Shown piece after piece: positions 54,422 through 64,000 of a stretch of 64,000 bases of DNA; within the stretch, counting starts at the first letter, position 1, and every line of letters starts with the position of its first letter. Source of the stretch: Ceriagrion tenellum. Its lineage: Eukaryota > Arthropoda > Insecta > Odonata > Coenagrionidae. The DNA lies in contig OY720640.1 in the NCBI GenBank assembly GCA_963169105.1, positions 114,376,085 through 114,440,084 on the forward strand, in the 5' to 3' direction. Made by a program: the position numbers and the translations under genes. The notes below the pieces were generated by a model, which saw only the letters and a list, made by a program, of their open reading frames with translations, made no database searches and had not been told where the DNA came from.

Positions 54422-56363
54422 CAGAAGACGAATAATATATTGTCACCAAAGACGAAGACAACTTTTACATATTCTTCGTGTTCTGTTAACAGAGTACTAG
54501 ATGATGATGTGCCACGCTGATGGCTAGGCTGTCTTTTGAATAATTTATGTGGAATAACTAAGTTAATATTTTCATTTACAAAATAGAAAATTCCACCATG
54601 CCACGCCGGAGACCACGGAGTTTACGATGGATAGGGTTAGGAATGGGAGGACGATATGCATGAGTATGGGTTGATTTTGTGAACATTCCCAGAGGGACGA
54701 GTTTGAAGAGGCATTTGAAGAAGACAGTAGAGACGGGGCTCATTGTCCGTTATCTCTCGGTAGCTCCTGCCTTGGAGTGACTTGGACTCAGTCGGCGAAC
54801 GTTATTGTTGCGTATTTATCAAACTAATTTATTTTTTAATAATTTATCAAACTAATTTAATAATAAGACGTGGCTCTCGATATTTTCCGTTTGGGTGATT
54901 AGGAAAGCAAATTGGGAGAGGTCGCACGCCAGCCAAATAACGGTATACATACAAACTACTGTCGGCGTCAAAATACTGTACTTTGAACATTTATATCTTA
55001 GTCCGCGTAAATGCTTGTGCAATATTATATACACCACTTTAAAGATAATTTTATTTCTATTTCATAAATATTTTTATTATATGATAAAACCAAAAATGTA
55101 TACACATTAATGCAATAACCGACAAGGCGAACTCTAAATTTAGCAGTTTTGTCTCTTTAATGAACTTTGCAAGTCAGTCTAGGGAAAGCTACGTGACCTA
55201 CAGCATTGACTTTCCACCAAAAGTTGTGAGAATTGATAAAGATAAAAAAATGGCAATCATAAATTTTTATCGCGCATGTTCTTTTGGTACTGAACGGAAG
55301 TGTTTAAAAATTATCTAGTCCTACAATTTTCACAGAATCGAAAAAATAAAAGCCAAGGAAAAACTTTTTAATTTATTTATAATTTTTCTATGATTGTACT
55401 AGCATATATACGGACCAAGATATACATTTTTAAATTAAATCGGCACATCATTTTGACGCCGACAGTAACAAAAAACTAATTTTATTGTGCTTTTGGGTGA
55501 GTGTTCTAATTAAACAATTCTCCCCGTATACGATCTACGGTAGCATTTCGTGAGCACCAATAATTTTTTTCATCGCAGAACATTTGTTTAAATTGGATGA
55601 TATAAATCGTACATGAATAGTCGAGCAAAATAAAATGCATGGTGTCTATAATCACGCCACGTAATTACATAGTTTTATATCATTCGGTAAAAATCGTTTC
55701 TCAGCAGCATCGTACAAAAATTGATTAGCGATGCGATACATATCCATTTTTTCCCAATAATTTGGCGATAATTATGGTGCGTCTCTCGTGTCCGTACATT
55801 GCCGGACAAATACAGTGTTCGTCTGGAAAGCCTTTTTTATCCTTCGAGGTTTTTTAATGCTCAGTTGGAGGAAAGGAATTCGAGTAAAGATTTACACTAC
55901 AATAGGAAAAGACTCGCCGTAGGAGAGAATGGGAGGAGATTAAACAGGTGGACGGGACAAGTGATAAAAGGCAAGGGGGTGTTGAGGCCCGACATACAAA
56001 GCAGAATGTTAGAAATGCTGGGAAATAGAAGGAACGGGTGGACTTGTTTGACTTCGTGAAAAGAGATAATATACTGAGCTGTGTGAAGAAGGGACGCTTT
56101 GTCTCTTGGGGTGGAGAAAAAAATTCTCTAGACTATTGTAATAAAAAACCAGAAGAGCGAAACAATGCATTGGTTAGCCTTTCCCTGTTTATTTTCCCTG
56201 TGGAGGAACTTCTAACTGCGATTATTCATTGTTTAAATTCTTTAGGCAGAGCGCAAATTTACTTCAAATTTGATAATATTCTTCTGCCTAGTGATTATCT
56301 GACTTTTATCTAAATACTGAAATGGAAAACATTTTATTTGAAAGGAATGTTTTTATTTATGCA
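54422..56363. other. Unassigned stretch
   Basis: No ends of a known element recognised. A purine-rich + ORF at 55799-56059 and its overlapping neighbour at 56038-56313 have no family or splice support. Confidence 0.3.
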
Positions 56364-59158
56364 CCCCAGTAGCAGTTGACGGTCCAGCAACGTCGCAGGC
56401 ACGTCGCATTGCGACCAATGTGACGGACCCGCAACGTTGCCAGAGTGGCGGTTACGTCGCAGCGACGTGGGAAGTTTCCGAGAATCAACGTCGCGGGACC
56501 GTCGCATTGCGACCTTTTGAAAAAAAATTTTGCCTTGGTACCAGATTCCATGGCCATAAGCTTATCAAACGTTTAGGCTGCTTTAAATGGTTTATTATTC
56601 TGTTCAAACCTTGCATGAACCCCCTCCGATAGGAAAACTGTGAGCATAGAGCGCGATTGCCTGAATGGGAGAACGGAAATTATAATTCGTAAAAATCTAC
56701 AGAACATTCTAACATGGCCAAGAAAAAAATTCCTTTTCGCCTCTTCCGTTCGTTATTAGAGAGACTCGCACAAACTTTCACGCAAGGGGTTTGCACAGAT
56801 AAACAATCCGGTTAAAAGGGCCACTAAACATGACGCGGTACACCCAAAGGATGTCCATTTAAGGATTTTGAAAGGATGTAGGCAATTATTTTAGTTTCTT
56901 GGAAGTCACAAATGCAAACCATTTGGAGTACGGTAGTAAGAGAGAAAAATTTCGATTTAAAAAATTTATTTACTAAATTGTGTTTCAACAACATTGACAG
57001 TAACATGTATACGACAGTACCTTGAACAGACTTTTTATTTTTTTGCCTATCACTACTGTGCCTCAGCCAATTCCTTGTTACTCAATCAACTTCTGTTTTG
57101 TAGCTGCAGGGAACTTGTTGTGAACTGCACCTGTCATTAAAAGCAAGTTAACAGAATAAGAGATAGTTCCAAACATCCCTAGAGATATGTAACAGGCTTA
57201 ATATGTCTCTTGTCACCCAGGCCAAAGTCCACCGATTTGGATTATCTAAGGCAAGAAGTGACATATTACGTGATATAAAATATGAACGCTAGCACGAATG
57301 TCTGACTGTAAAATTAAAAAAAATAATACTTTTAACATAACTTAAGATCAACTAATTTCGAAATAATTTAGACATGAAATTAATATAGAAATTAGGGAGT
57401 ATTGCAAAAATGTTTGTCAAATACTTCACACATTTGGATCGCATGACCATCTGTACAACATTTTTTTGTATTAACACGGTAGTCGATATCGAAGCATTAA
57501 TTTCTTACCCTTGACGTTGCCGCTCCGAAATATCTTCCACAAAAAATATTTAAATTGAAATAAGGCACAATCCAACTCAACATTAACTTTGAGTATATAA
57601 CATTAAGGATTATTGATGAATATAACTTCCCTGCATTAGTCTTATGTAAGGACTGCAGGTAAAAGGGCATCGTTAAATTTAGGAAAATAAAGGTAAACGT
57701 CCGCTTCCGTAACAACTTAAATATTTTTGATAGAAACTCCTGTATTTCATGTAAATAACAGCATTAAGTGAGAAGGGCTTAAAATGTTTATGTGTTGATG
57801 AAAGCGGACGTTTATCCATTTACCAAATCGAATAACTTCCGACCGTCAACATAGCCACGAAAAAGTAACGAATATAAGACTTAATATTTTTCGCACGCAT
57901 TGGAAACACAAACAGTTTAAAGACATAGGGGATGACTAACAGAAAGTCCGACTGACTTACCGTCAAAAAGTGGATGTTGACATCCTTCTGTCACGAATTT
58001 GGTCCAAGTTTTTCTTTGAGAAGATTTCAGCATCTTGGAATTGTTCCACTTATCAATCGATCCATTCCAAAAATGTTTATGTCCACATATGAGTAATTGA
58101 TCAACGTGTTCACTCAAGTTACAGTCTAGGTTGACGATGGAAAACATGTTGTCCTCGCCGGCATTATGATGATTTTATGAAGCACAAATTTCACAACAGA
58201 GCTACGAAGTCTGTGGCTGCGGACGCCAAACGTATTTTTCTTGTTGTTATATGATCTTGATCCATCAAAGATAGCAAATTCATAGCACAAAATCTTCTTA
58301 AACAAACCATACAGCACATAAAGCCCCTAAATAATGAACTTAATCAACGGAGCAAACAATTGAGAAGAGACAATTGAGCATCGCGATCCGCAGCAAACTG
58401 TTCTACCGTCAAAAGTGAGACTCTGAGGAGTGTACTTCTAAACATTCTAGTCTCGCTTAAATTTTACTTTTCGGCATAAATCTAGAGGGTAACCATTGGA
58501 TTAAATAATAATGTCAGTGGTTGCTGCTTAAATCTTAGTACGACACCCCTTTGCGCAAAGAAACGATTTCTATGGTAAATAAAAGGATACATTAATCTCT
58601 GATACTTAAAAAGCTCATTGAGATATTTCTTTAAAAACTCAAGAATCATAAGCATACTTTTGTGCTTGAAATTCAATTGCTGAGAAATACATATTAGTTA
58701 CTTTGTAGCAGTTTGAGCTCTGCTGCGCAAAGCGATGCCATAATTACAAAACAAGAGGCAAAGCCGCATTTATAATGTAAAATTTCTCGCTAGCTCATGC
58801 TTTATGTTATTGCAGAAATATGCAACGAGGTAGGCTGCAACCCTTTGTGCCATTAATTTGTGCCATCGCATGTATATGTATAAACAATGTATAATTATGA
58901 ACATTATGATGCCTTTGATATACATTCTTTGCATCAATAATTTAATGCGACTAAGAATGTACAAAATAATAATAAATTCGTCACTATAAAATATCGGACG
59001 GACCAAAGTTGATAATTGGTTGCAGGTCGGTCACAAGTTGACGGTCAACATGTGACGTGTCTGCAACGTTCCTGCGACGGACCATTGTGACTGCAACCTT
59101 AGGACGACCTTTGTTACGTCGCTGCAACGTTGCGGCGACCAAGTCTGCTACTGGGGTG
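56362..59158. mobile_element. 2.8 kb inverted-repeat element carrying a small gene
   Basis: The outer ends are CACCCCAGTAGCAG on both sides as an inverted repeat. About 150 bp inside each end is filled with GC-rich words in both orientations: GCAACGTTGC (56431-56440 and 59124-59133), GTCGCATTGCGAC, CGTCGCAGCGACG. The AT-rich middle differs sharply in composition and contains a spliced - strand reading frame (57078-58147). The end CCCAG-TAGCA differs by one base from CCCAGATAGCA at the right end of the 0.4 kb MITE. No clear target duplication. Confidence 0.75.
57078..58147 (-). CDS. Unidentified 105-residue protein, three exons, inside the 2.8 kb element
   Basis: Exons on the - strand are 58147-57961, 57586-57509 and 57130-57078. 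Donors are GAC-G|GTAAGTC and AAGG|GTAAGAA. Acceptors are ATACTCAAAG and, with a GTTAAC branch-like site, TTTTAATGACAG. All joins are phase 1 and the frame is open to a TAA at 57080-57078. The ATG at 58147 has A at -3. The product starts MFSIVNLDCNLSEHVDQLL, has a Lys/Trp-rich centre (WNNSKMLKSSQRKTWTKF), a C-H-H-C-like set of residues (CGHKH and CQH) and ends AVHNKFPAATKQKLIE. No family recognised. It may be transposon-encoded or captured host sequence; upstream exons cannot be excluded. Confidence 0.5.
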
Positions 59159-60104
59159 ATAGTATATTTGTTTCGGACGTAAAGAAAAGCTCCTATATTT
59201 GTGTGCTTTGATGATTTTTGGTTTTATATCTAAATATCGACCCTCATCAATGGCCACTCGTAAAAACCTTCAAATATATAACATACTGATTTTTAATTTT
59301 TTCATTCGTGCGCGTACTTTAAATTTGTTAGTTTGTGTCATGAAATTATTTTCGTTTCCCCAAAAGTTCGTTCTCTTTATTGCACGCGACTTTTTACATG
59401 TTGTTAAATATCATTTTGTACGTGTGTGTTTGCGTTTATCACACATGCATTTGCATTTATCGTCATATTTTTCCAAAATAATTCCCTCTCTGAACAAACA
59501 CGACTCAAGTTTTTGTAAAATACATCTCCAGCCATTACTCTTAAATTGATAACAAAGATTAGAGCGTATGTATTATTTTAGAGAGGTAATAGGTTGACGT
59601 ACTCCAATCGTTTCTAACCTAAAGATAGTATACTTGTTACAATGATGCGATTATCTAATAGGAAATACAAGTCGTGCCTGCTATTAAAAGGCTTAGTCCG
59701 TCAGTTGTTTGAACCAATGATCTTTCTATTGAGAGTAAAACGTAGTTACTCAACAGCATATGCAATTCAGCATTTCTGTTCGGTGGATGCGTCGTTGGTA
59801 CATGGGGGTCGTTCCGAGTGACCCTACTTCCTGCCCTACGACCTCCACGGACAGCGGCGCGTTGGTGATTGATTCAACAGGGCGAGGTTAAGCCGACAAA
59901 TTGCCAACTTAGTGACGGAATATCTTTTGAAAACCATTTGTTAATGGAAATTGCTTGTCCGCTGAGTAGGTTGGTTTTATAGGGCTTGCGGTTCGTGGAG
60001 CGAATAGAATGATAAGTTTCCGTACCAAAGGTTGTAGTATGAACTTCCCTGCTAAATGCTTGTGACATATGAAAGATTATACAGTTAACTTGACAATATA
60101 ATAA
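59159..60104. other. Unassigned stretch before tRNA-Ser copy 3
   Basis: A 116-codon + ORF at 59199-59549 is Phe/Leu/Ser-rich, typical of chance frames in AT-rich DNA. Nothing else recognised. Confidence 0.35.
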
Positions 60105-60186
60105 GACGAGGTGGCCGAGTGGTTAAGGCGTTGGACTGCTAATCCAATGTGCTCTGCACGCGTGGGTTCGAATCCCATCCTCGTCG
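60105..60186 (+). tRNA. tRNA-Ser(GCT), copy 3
   Basis: Identical in all 82 positions to the copies at 42851 and 48464, with anticodon GCT and intact A and B boxes. The terminator T run is at about 60191-60197. A TTAA-family MITE begins 75 bp downstream and a fragment of the same tRNA lies beyond that MITE. Confidence 0.97.
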
Positions 60187-60261
60187 GTTGTTATTTTTAA
60201 GCATTTTTTTAAAAAGTATTTTTTAAGTAAGTTTCTCGCGGAACCGGTCTCTATGAGAATC

Positions 60262-60815
60262 TTCAGGTAGTGCGAGCGAGTTACTTCCCAAATCATAATA
60301 GAGACCATTTTAGATATATAGGTTTTAATTTCAGCACCTGTAAGACACGAACTAAATATTGCATAATTAATGGTGCAGTAAAATAGTTTTACACAATGGA
60401 AATTGTAAGTAATCAAATGAATATCTAAATAAATCTTTAACTTGACTCATTTTTTTCACGCGGCACGTTGGAACTCCATGAAAACGGAAGTTTTTTTGTG
60501 ATCCCGAAGAATTTACTGACGTGACAATATGATTAATTTTCAAAAATAGTTGAGAAGTCACATAAACTACACACTTGATTTTTTGACGAGAGTGTAGGCA
60601 ATGCCTCATTTGCTGAATAAGGTAAGGAATCTGGAGTGCATACACGTACCATTTCACATATAAAAGGGCTGGTAATTTCTAGCAAATATCTCGGAAAATT
60701 ATGTGGTAAGGGGTTAAATTTTTTATGTCAATGGAAGGGTGTTATACTTTTCTTTAAAAAGAGATCAAACTCATTGCTTTCTAGGTAAAATTGTATTTCG
60801 CTCAATCTACCTTAA
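60262..60815 (-). mobile_element. TTAA MITE family, copy D
   Basis: The left end is GGTAGTGCGAGCGAG (TTAA decayed to TTCA) and the right end CGCTCAATCTACCTTAA. Close to copy B in the interior. Confidence 0.8.
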
Positions 60816-60921
60816 GATAAGAGAAATAATGGAGAAATTGGTTTTTCACCTCTATGCATGCGTTTTTTACCTTTATGTAAGTTTAAAGAAGTTTTATAGT
60901 TTTTTTATTCCAAAGTTGATG

Positions 60922-60951
60922 ATCCAATGCGCTCTGCACGCGTGAGATTCA
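60922..60951 (+). pseudogene. tRNA-Ser(GCT) fragment
   Basis: GATCCAATGCGCTCTGCACG and GCGTGAGATTC match the anticodon 3' arm, variable arm and start of the T arm of the nearby gene with a few changes. The 5' half and acceptor stem are missing. Confidence 0.7.
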
Positions 60952-61419
60952 TTGCCTTGATGGTCGGTCAGTTTTTCAACACCCATGGCGTTAATTTTTA
61001 TAAACTTTTTCGTAACACTTTCTCACTGCTATTGCATTAAAAGATTGATTTTATAGGAAGAGAGAGCACTATCGCTGGCTTTTACTATTTTTTCCTGTTG
61101 GTGTTGGATTGGAAAGACAGGATATGCAAATTTGGGAACACTTTTCTTTTGAGAAAATAATATTTGCCTTATTTTGTTGAATAATATTATATTTTTTTCC
61201 GGCATAAAAAGTTCTCATTCAGCGCATGGCGGCCTTTATCATATGGTTCCAGGAACCGGTTCCTCTACCTGTGTACTTATTATGCCTTATCGCGATGGTT
61301 GCCATACAGTGATACGAACGCCATTAATGCCAAATGTCGGTGATGTTGAAAATACCATATTGATTGTTTATTTCCGTCGTCCATTTGTTTTGGAAAATGC
61401 GGTAAGCAGAACGATGCCC
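60952..61419. other. Unassigned stretch
   Basis: Nothing recognised; overlapping ORFs on both strands at 61174-61512 are not supported. Confidence 0.35.
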
Positions 61420-61480
61420 TGCGATACGATACAAGATATCGATACAAAGTGGCGATACGATACAAGATATCGCTGCACTC
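61420..61480 (+). repeat. Two-unit tandem repeat GCGATACGATACAAGATATCG
   Basis: The 20 bp unit GCGATACGATACAAGATATC occurs at about 61425 and 61452, separated by ATACAAAGTG. Related GTATCA/TGGTATC words occur near 61910-61950, so this may be part of a larger decayed element. Confidence 0.55.
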
Positions 61481-62739
61481 ACTACTTCCATAGAAGTAAC
61501 TTCCATGTGTAGTGGCCTTAAAGATGCCTCTATGCCAGGATTGTTTGATTAAATGTATAAGGAGTTATATCGATATTGGTTTTGGCAACCATTTTCACCG
61601 CATAGCCACCATGCATGAGCACTTGCTCAGCCGTCATGCATGAACTGCCACAGCAACACCTAAGAAAATCTACGAATAAGAGGCGCAAGTCATCATTTCA
61701 AATACAAATGCTCGATCAAGTCGGCAAAAACGTTGAACGATGTATACAATGCTTATTCTAGGAAGGATACAATCGATATTGGATGACTTTGACCTTGTGC
61801 TATCTTCGATTACCAAATAAATAGACTAAATGATTGTCTCAATGATTTTATCCTGTACTCGTTGAAGTTTATGCCAATCAAAACTTTTTTGAATATCATT
61901 ATAGTGGTCAGAGTATCATTTAAAATCTACCGTATCACACTGGTATCAAAATGTACCGAATCATGCAAATATAACGATGTCCAGTCGAGAATTAAAGCTG
62001 TTCCCTCACCGTGACTTGTGAGATTGATTTTACTGAAAACATTCGCTTCTCTTCCCTCAGGGCTACACATCAAGTTTTCGGTCAAATTTTCTTTGAGATT
62101 ATATAATTTTTATTGTTTTGCAAAGGGTTTGGCGTACATTTTAAACAGTTTTTAAACATCATAAATACTATTGAAGGGCGAGTGCATGAGTAATGTTGCT
62201 CTGTAGATTTTGTATTAAAAATTCCTTCCCTGCGATAGTCTATCAGTGAACACATTACCTTTTGTTGCACGATGATTACCTTAATTAACGATGTTTCGAT
62301 ATGAATGGAGCCGACCTCAACCTTCAAAAGAAAATAGACATTGCAGAACCTGCGTTTACCCTTATTAAAAGGATTCTGCCTGTCATATATGTGGGTAGTT
62401 AACTCATCCTGTCAGCATATTCACTCATAAGGTCTTTTTCAATAAACTTGGAAACAATTAAAGGAACAAAGTGACAAAACTTAATGAAAGGGCTTCATAT
62501 TCGGGTACTCATTCAGCAGTTTCTCCATTATGAATAAATTTGATGAAACTGTCGTTGCTAGCAAAGTGATGGCATCGAAAATGATCCGTAAACAATGGCA
62601 TCATCCATAACTTTGAAGTCGGCTCACCAAGTAGAAACAGTTAAATGGGGACACTATTCTGCATTTTAAGCTGTGGAAAAGTTGATTTTAGCGGTCGTCC
62701 ATCCAAGGGTATAGATTCCGAGTTTCCGCTAGGTAACAC
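61481..62739. other. Unassigned stretch
   Basis: AT-rich, short chance ORFs only. Confidence 0.35.
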
Positions 62740-64000
62740 ATATATATACATACATACCCATCACGCCGTTCCCTTTCGGGGTAGGCACAGTCAAAATGTT
62801 TCACTCATTAATACATAATTGTACACCTAAAATTGTACACCTAACCTTGCTTCAATAATTTCCTCCTTACTGACCTATCCTTGCAAACCTCTTTTGCCTC
62901 ATTTATCCCCATACACTGTTTCATACGCGCCCTCCTGTTTTTAAGACTCCTAATATTCCACCTCCTAAGAATTTACTCAACCATATTCAACCACAACTTT
63001 CTCGGCCTATCTCTACCTCTCACACCATTCATTCTACTCCCATATATCTGTTTCGTTATACGACTCTCATCTATTCTCTCAACATGGCCAAACCAACGAA
63101 GCACACTCCTTTCATACACGTCCATTACTGGAGCATCCTCTCCCAGGCATAAACCCACACTGCACACCCCATATTCTGTCGGAAGTAATATTCCTCACTC
63201 TTTCGATTTATATTTTACTGAACACTTTTCCCGGGATACTCAATAAACTAATGGCCCGATAATTATTACATTCGGTCTTTCCTCCCTTCTCTTTGTACAA
63301 CGGAACGATGATAGCATTCTTCCAATCCGCTGGAACAACAGAAACCTGTAAGCATAAATTGTATAGTTCATGCAGCTTACAAATTAGTAATTTACACCCA
63401 CAATTCAATATTTCAATGGATATCCCATCTATGCCTACAGCCTTCCCATTTTTCAATATTCTCACAGCCCTTGTAACCTCCTTCTCACTGATATGCTTTT
63501 CCATCCTCAAATTCTCACATACCACTTCACAAGGCTCATCCTCAACGCCTGCAATATTATTGTACAATTCTTCAAAATACTCCATCCAGCAGTCTCTGAT
63601 TTTGCTCTCGTCCCACATGATCTCTCCACTTTTGTTCTTTACCGCATTCATTCCCCTACCTTCACCATTCTTAGCCCTTTTTACCCACTTCCAAATCAGC
63701 TTTTTATTACCTTCAAAATCACTTTGCATTTTGTTAGCTTCATCCGCACGCATTCTTTCTTTGCTCTCTTTCACAACGATTTTGCATTCATTCTTTTTAT
63801 TTCTGTAAATCCCGCATGCCTTGGTACGCTCTTCCTCAGATTTGGCAGCAATCATATTCTTGTACGCCTCTTTCTTTTTTCTTACTCCAATTTTCACTTC
63901 TTCATTCCACCAAGCATCACCTTTCATTCTTCCTACCACTCCTTTTCGACATACAATTTCAGGACATTCCACAGTCACTCCTTTTGAACACTCCCACGCA
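62740..64000 (-). pseudogene. Non-LTR retrotransposon, internally deleted, runs off the right edge
   Basis: The - strand ORF at 63978-63208 (256 codons) encodes the pre-palm and first RT motifs: GDAWWNEEVK, LKNGKAVGIDGISIEIL, PADWKNAIIVPLYKEKGG and NNYRAISLLSIPGKV. It then breaks. The next part, 63167-62860, jumps to the C-terminal domain (SVLRWFGHVERID, GRDRPRKLW). The RT core with the catalytic YADD box is deleted at about 63170-63200. The 3' UTR has CTACCCCGAAAGGGAA and a TATG-type tail near 62745. The 5' half, including any endonuclease, lies beyond 64000. Confidence 0.85.

Noticed and set aside
59199..59549. 116-codon + strand ORF
   Set aside because: Low-complexity composition typical of AT-rich noise; no motif.
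63293..63987. Two long + strand ORFs (171 and 164 codons)
   Set aside because: They are antisense shadows of the - strand LINE reverse transcriptase frame.

Overview
The window looks like nuclear DNA of an arthropod, most likely an insect with a large AT-rich genome. The grounds are one intron-rich gene spread over 25 kb, GT-AG introns, nuclear-type tRNA genes with pol III terminators, and a heavy load of arthropod-type transposon remnants (non-LTR LINEs, Penelope-like elements, Tigger/pogo-like, piggyBac-like and other MITEs, tRNA-derived SINE-like pieces). I cannot name the species from sequence alone.

The one gene recognised with certainty is the mitochondrial Lon protease (LONP1 orthologue). 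It has 17 exons on the + strand, 4386-29151, and a spliced product of 962 residues that keeps every domain and catalytic residue. Its introns are swollen by transposons. Divergent from it, on the - strand at 3489-3926, are two coding exons of an unidentified gene; the roughly 460 bp between the two genes is the probable shared promoter.

Downstream of Lon the DNA looks intergenic in a simple ORF scan because its coding exons are short. By joining splice sites and reading phase I assembled three further candidate genes: a + strand gene at about 31867-34580, a convergent - strand gene at about 36205-37723, and a 105-residue three-exon gene on the - strand (57078-58147) that lies inside a 2.8 kb inverted-repeat element. 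None has a product I recognise.

The rest, about 38-64 kb, is mostly mobile DNA. Three identical tRNA-Ser(GCT) genes (42851, 48464, 60105) stand out. Two of them have a TTAA-flanked MITE inserted within 80 bp downstream, from a family with five copies here. Several elements share an 11 bp terminal inverted repeat of the form CCCA..TAGCA, and each family carries its own 10 bp palindrome repeated inside; one of them carries the hidden gene. Many Penelope-type termini with hammerhead-like cores are scattered through the window, one with an imperfect 14 bp target duplication. The right edge holds an internally deleted LINE that runs off the window.
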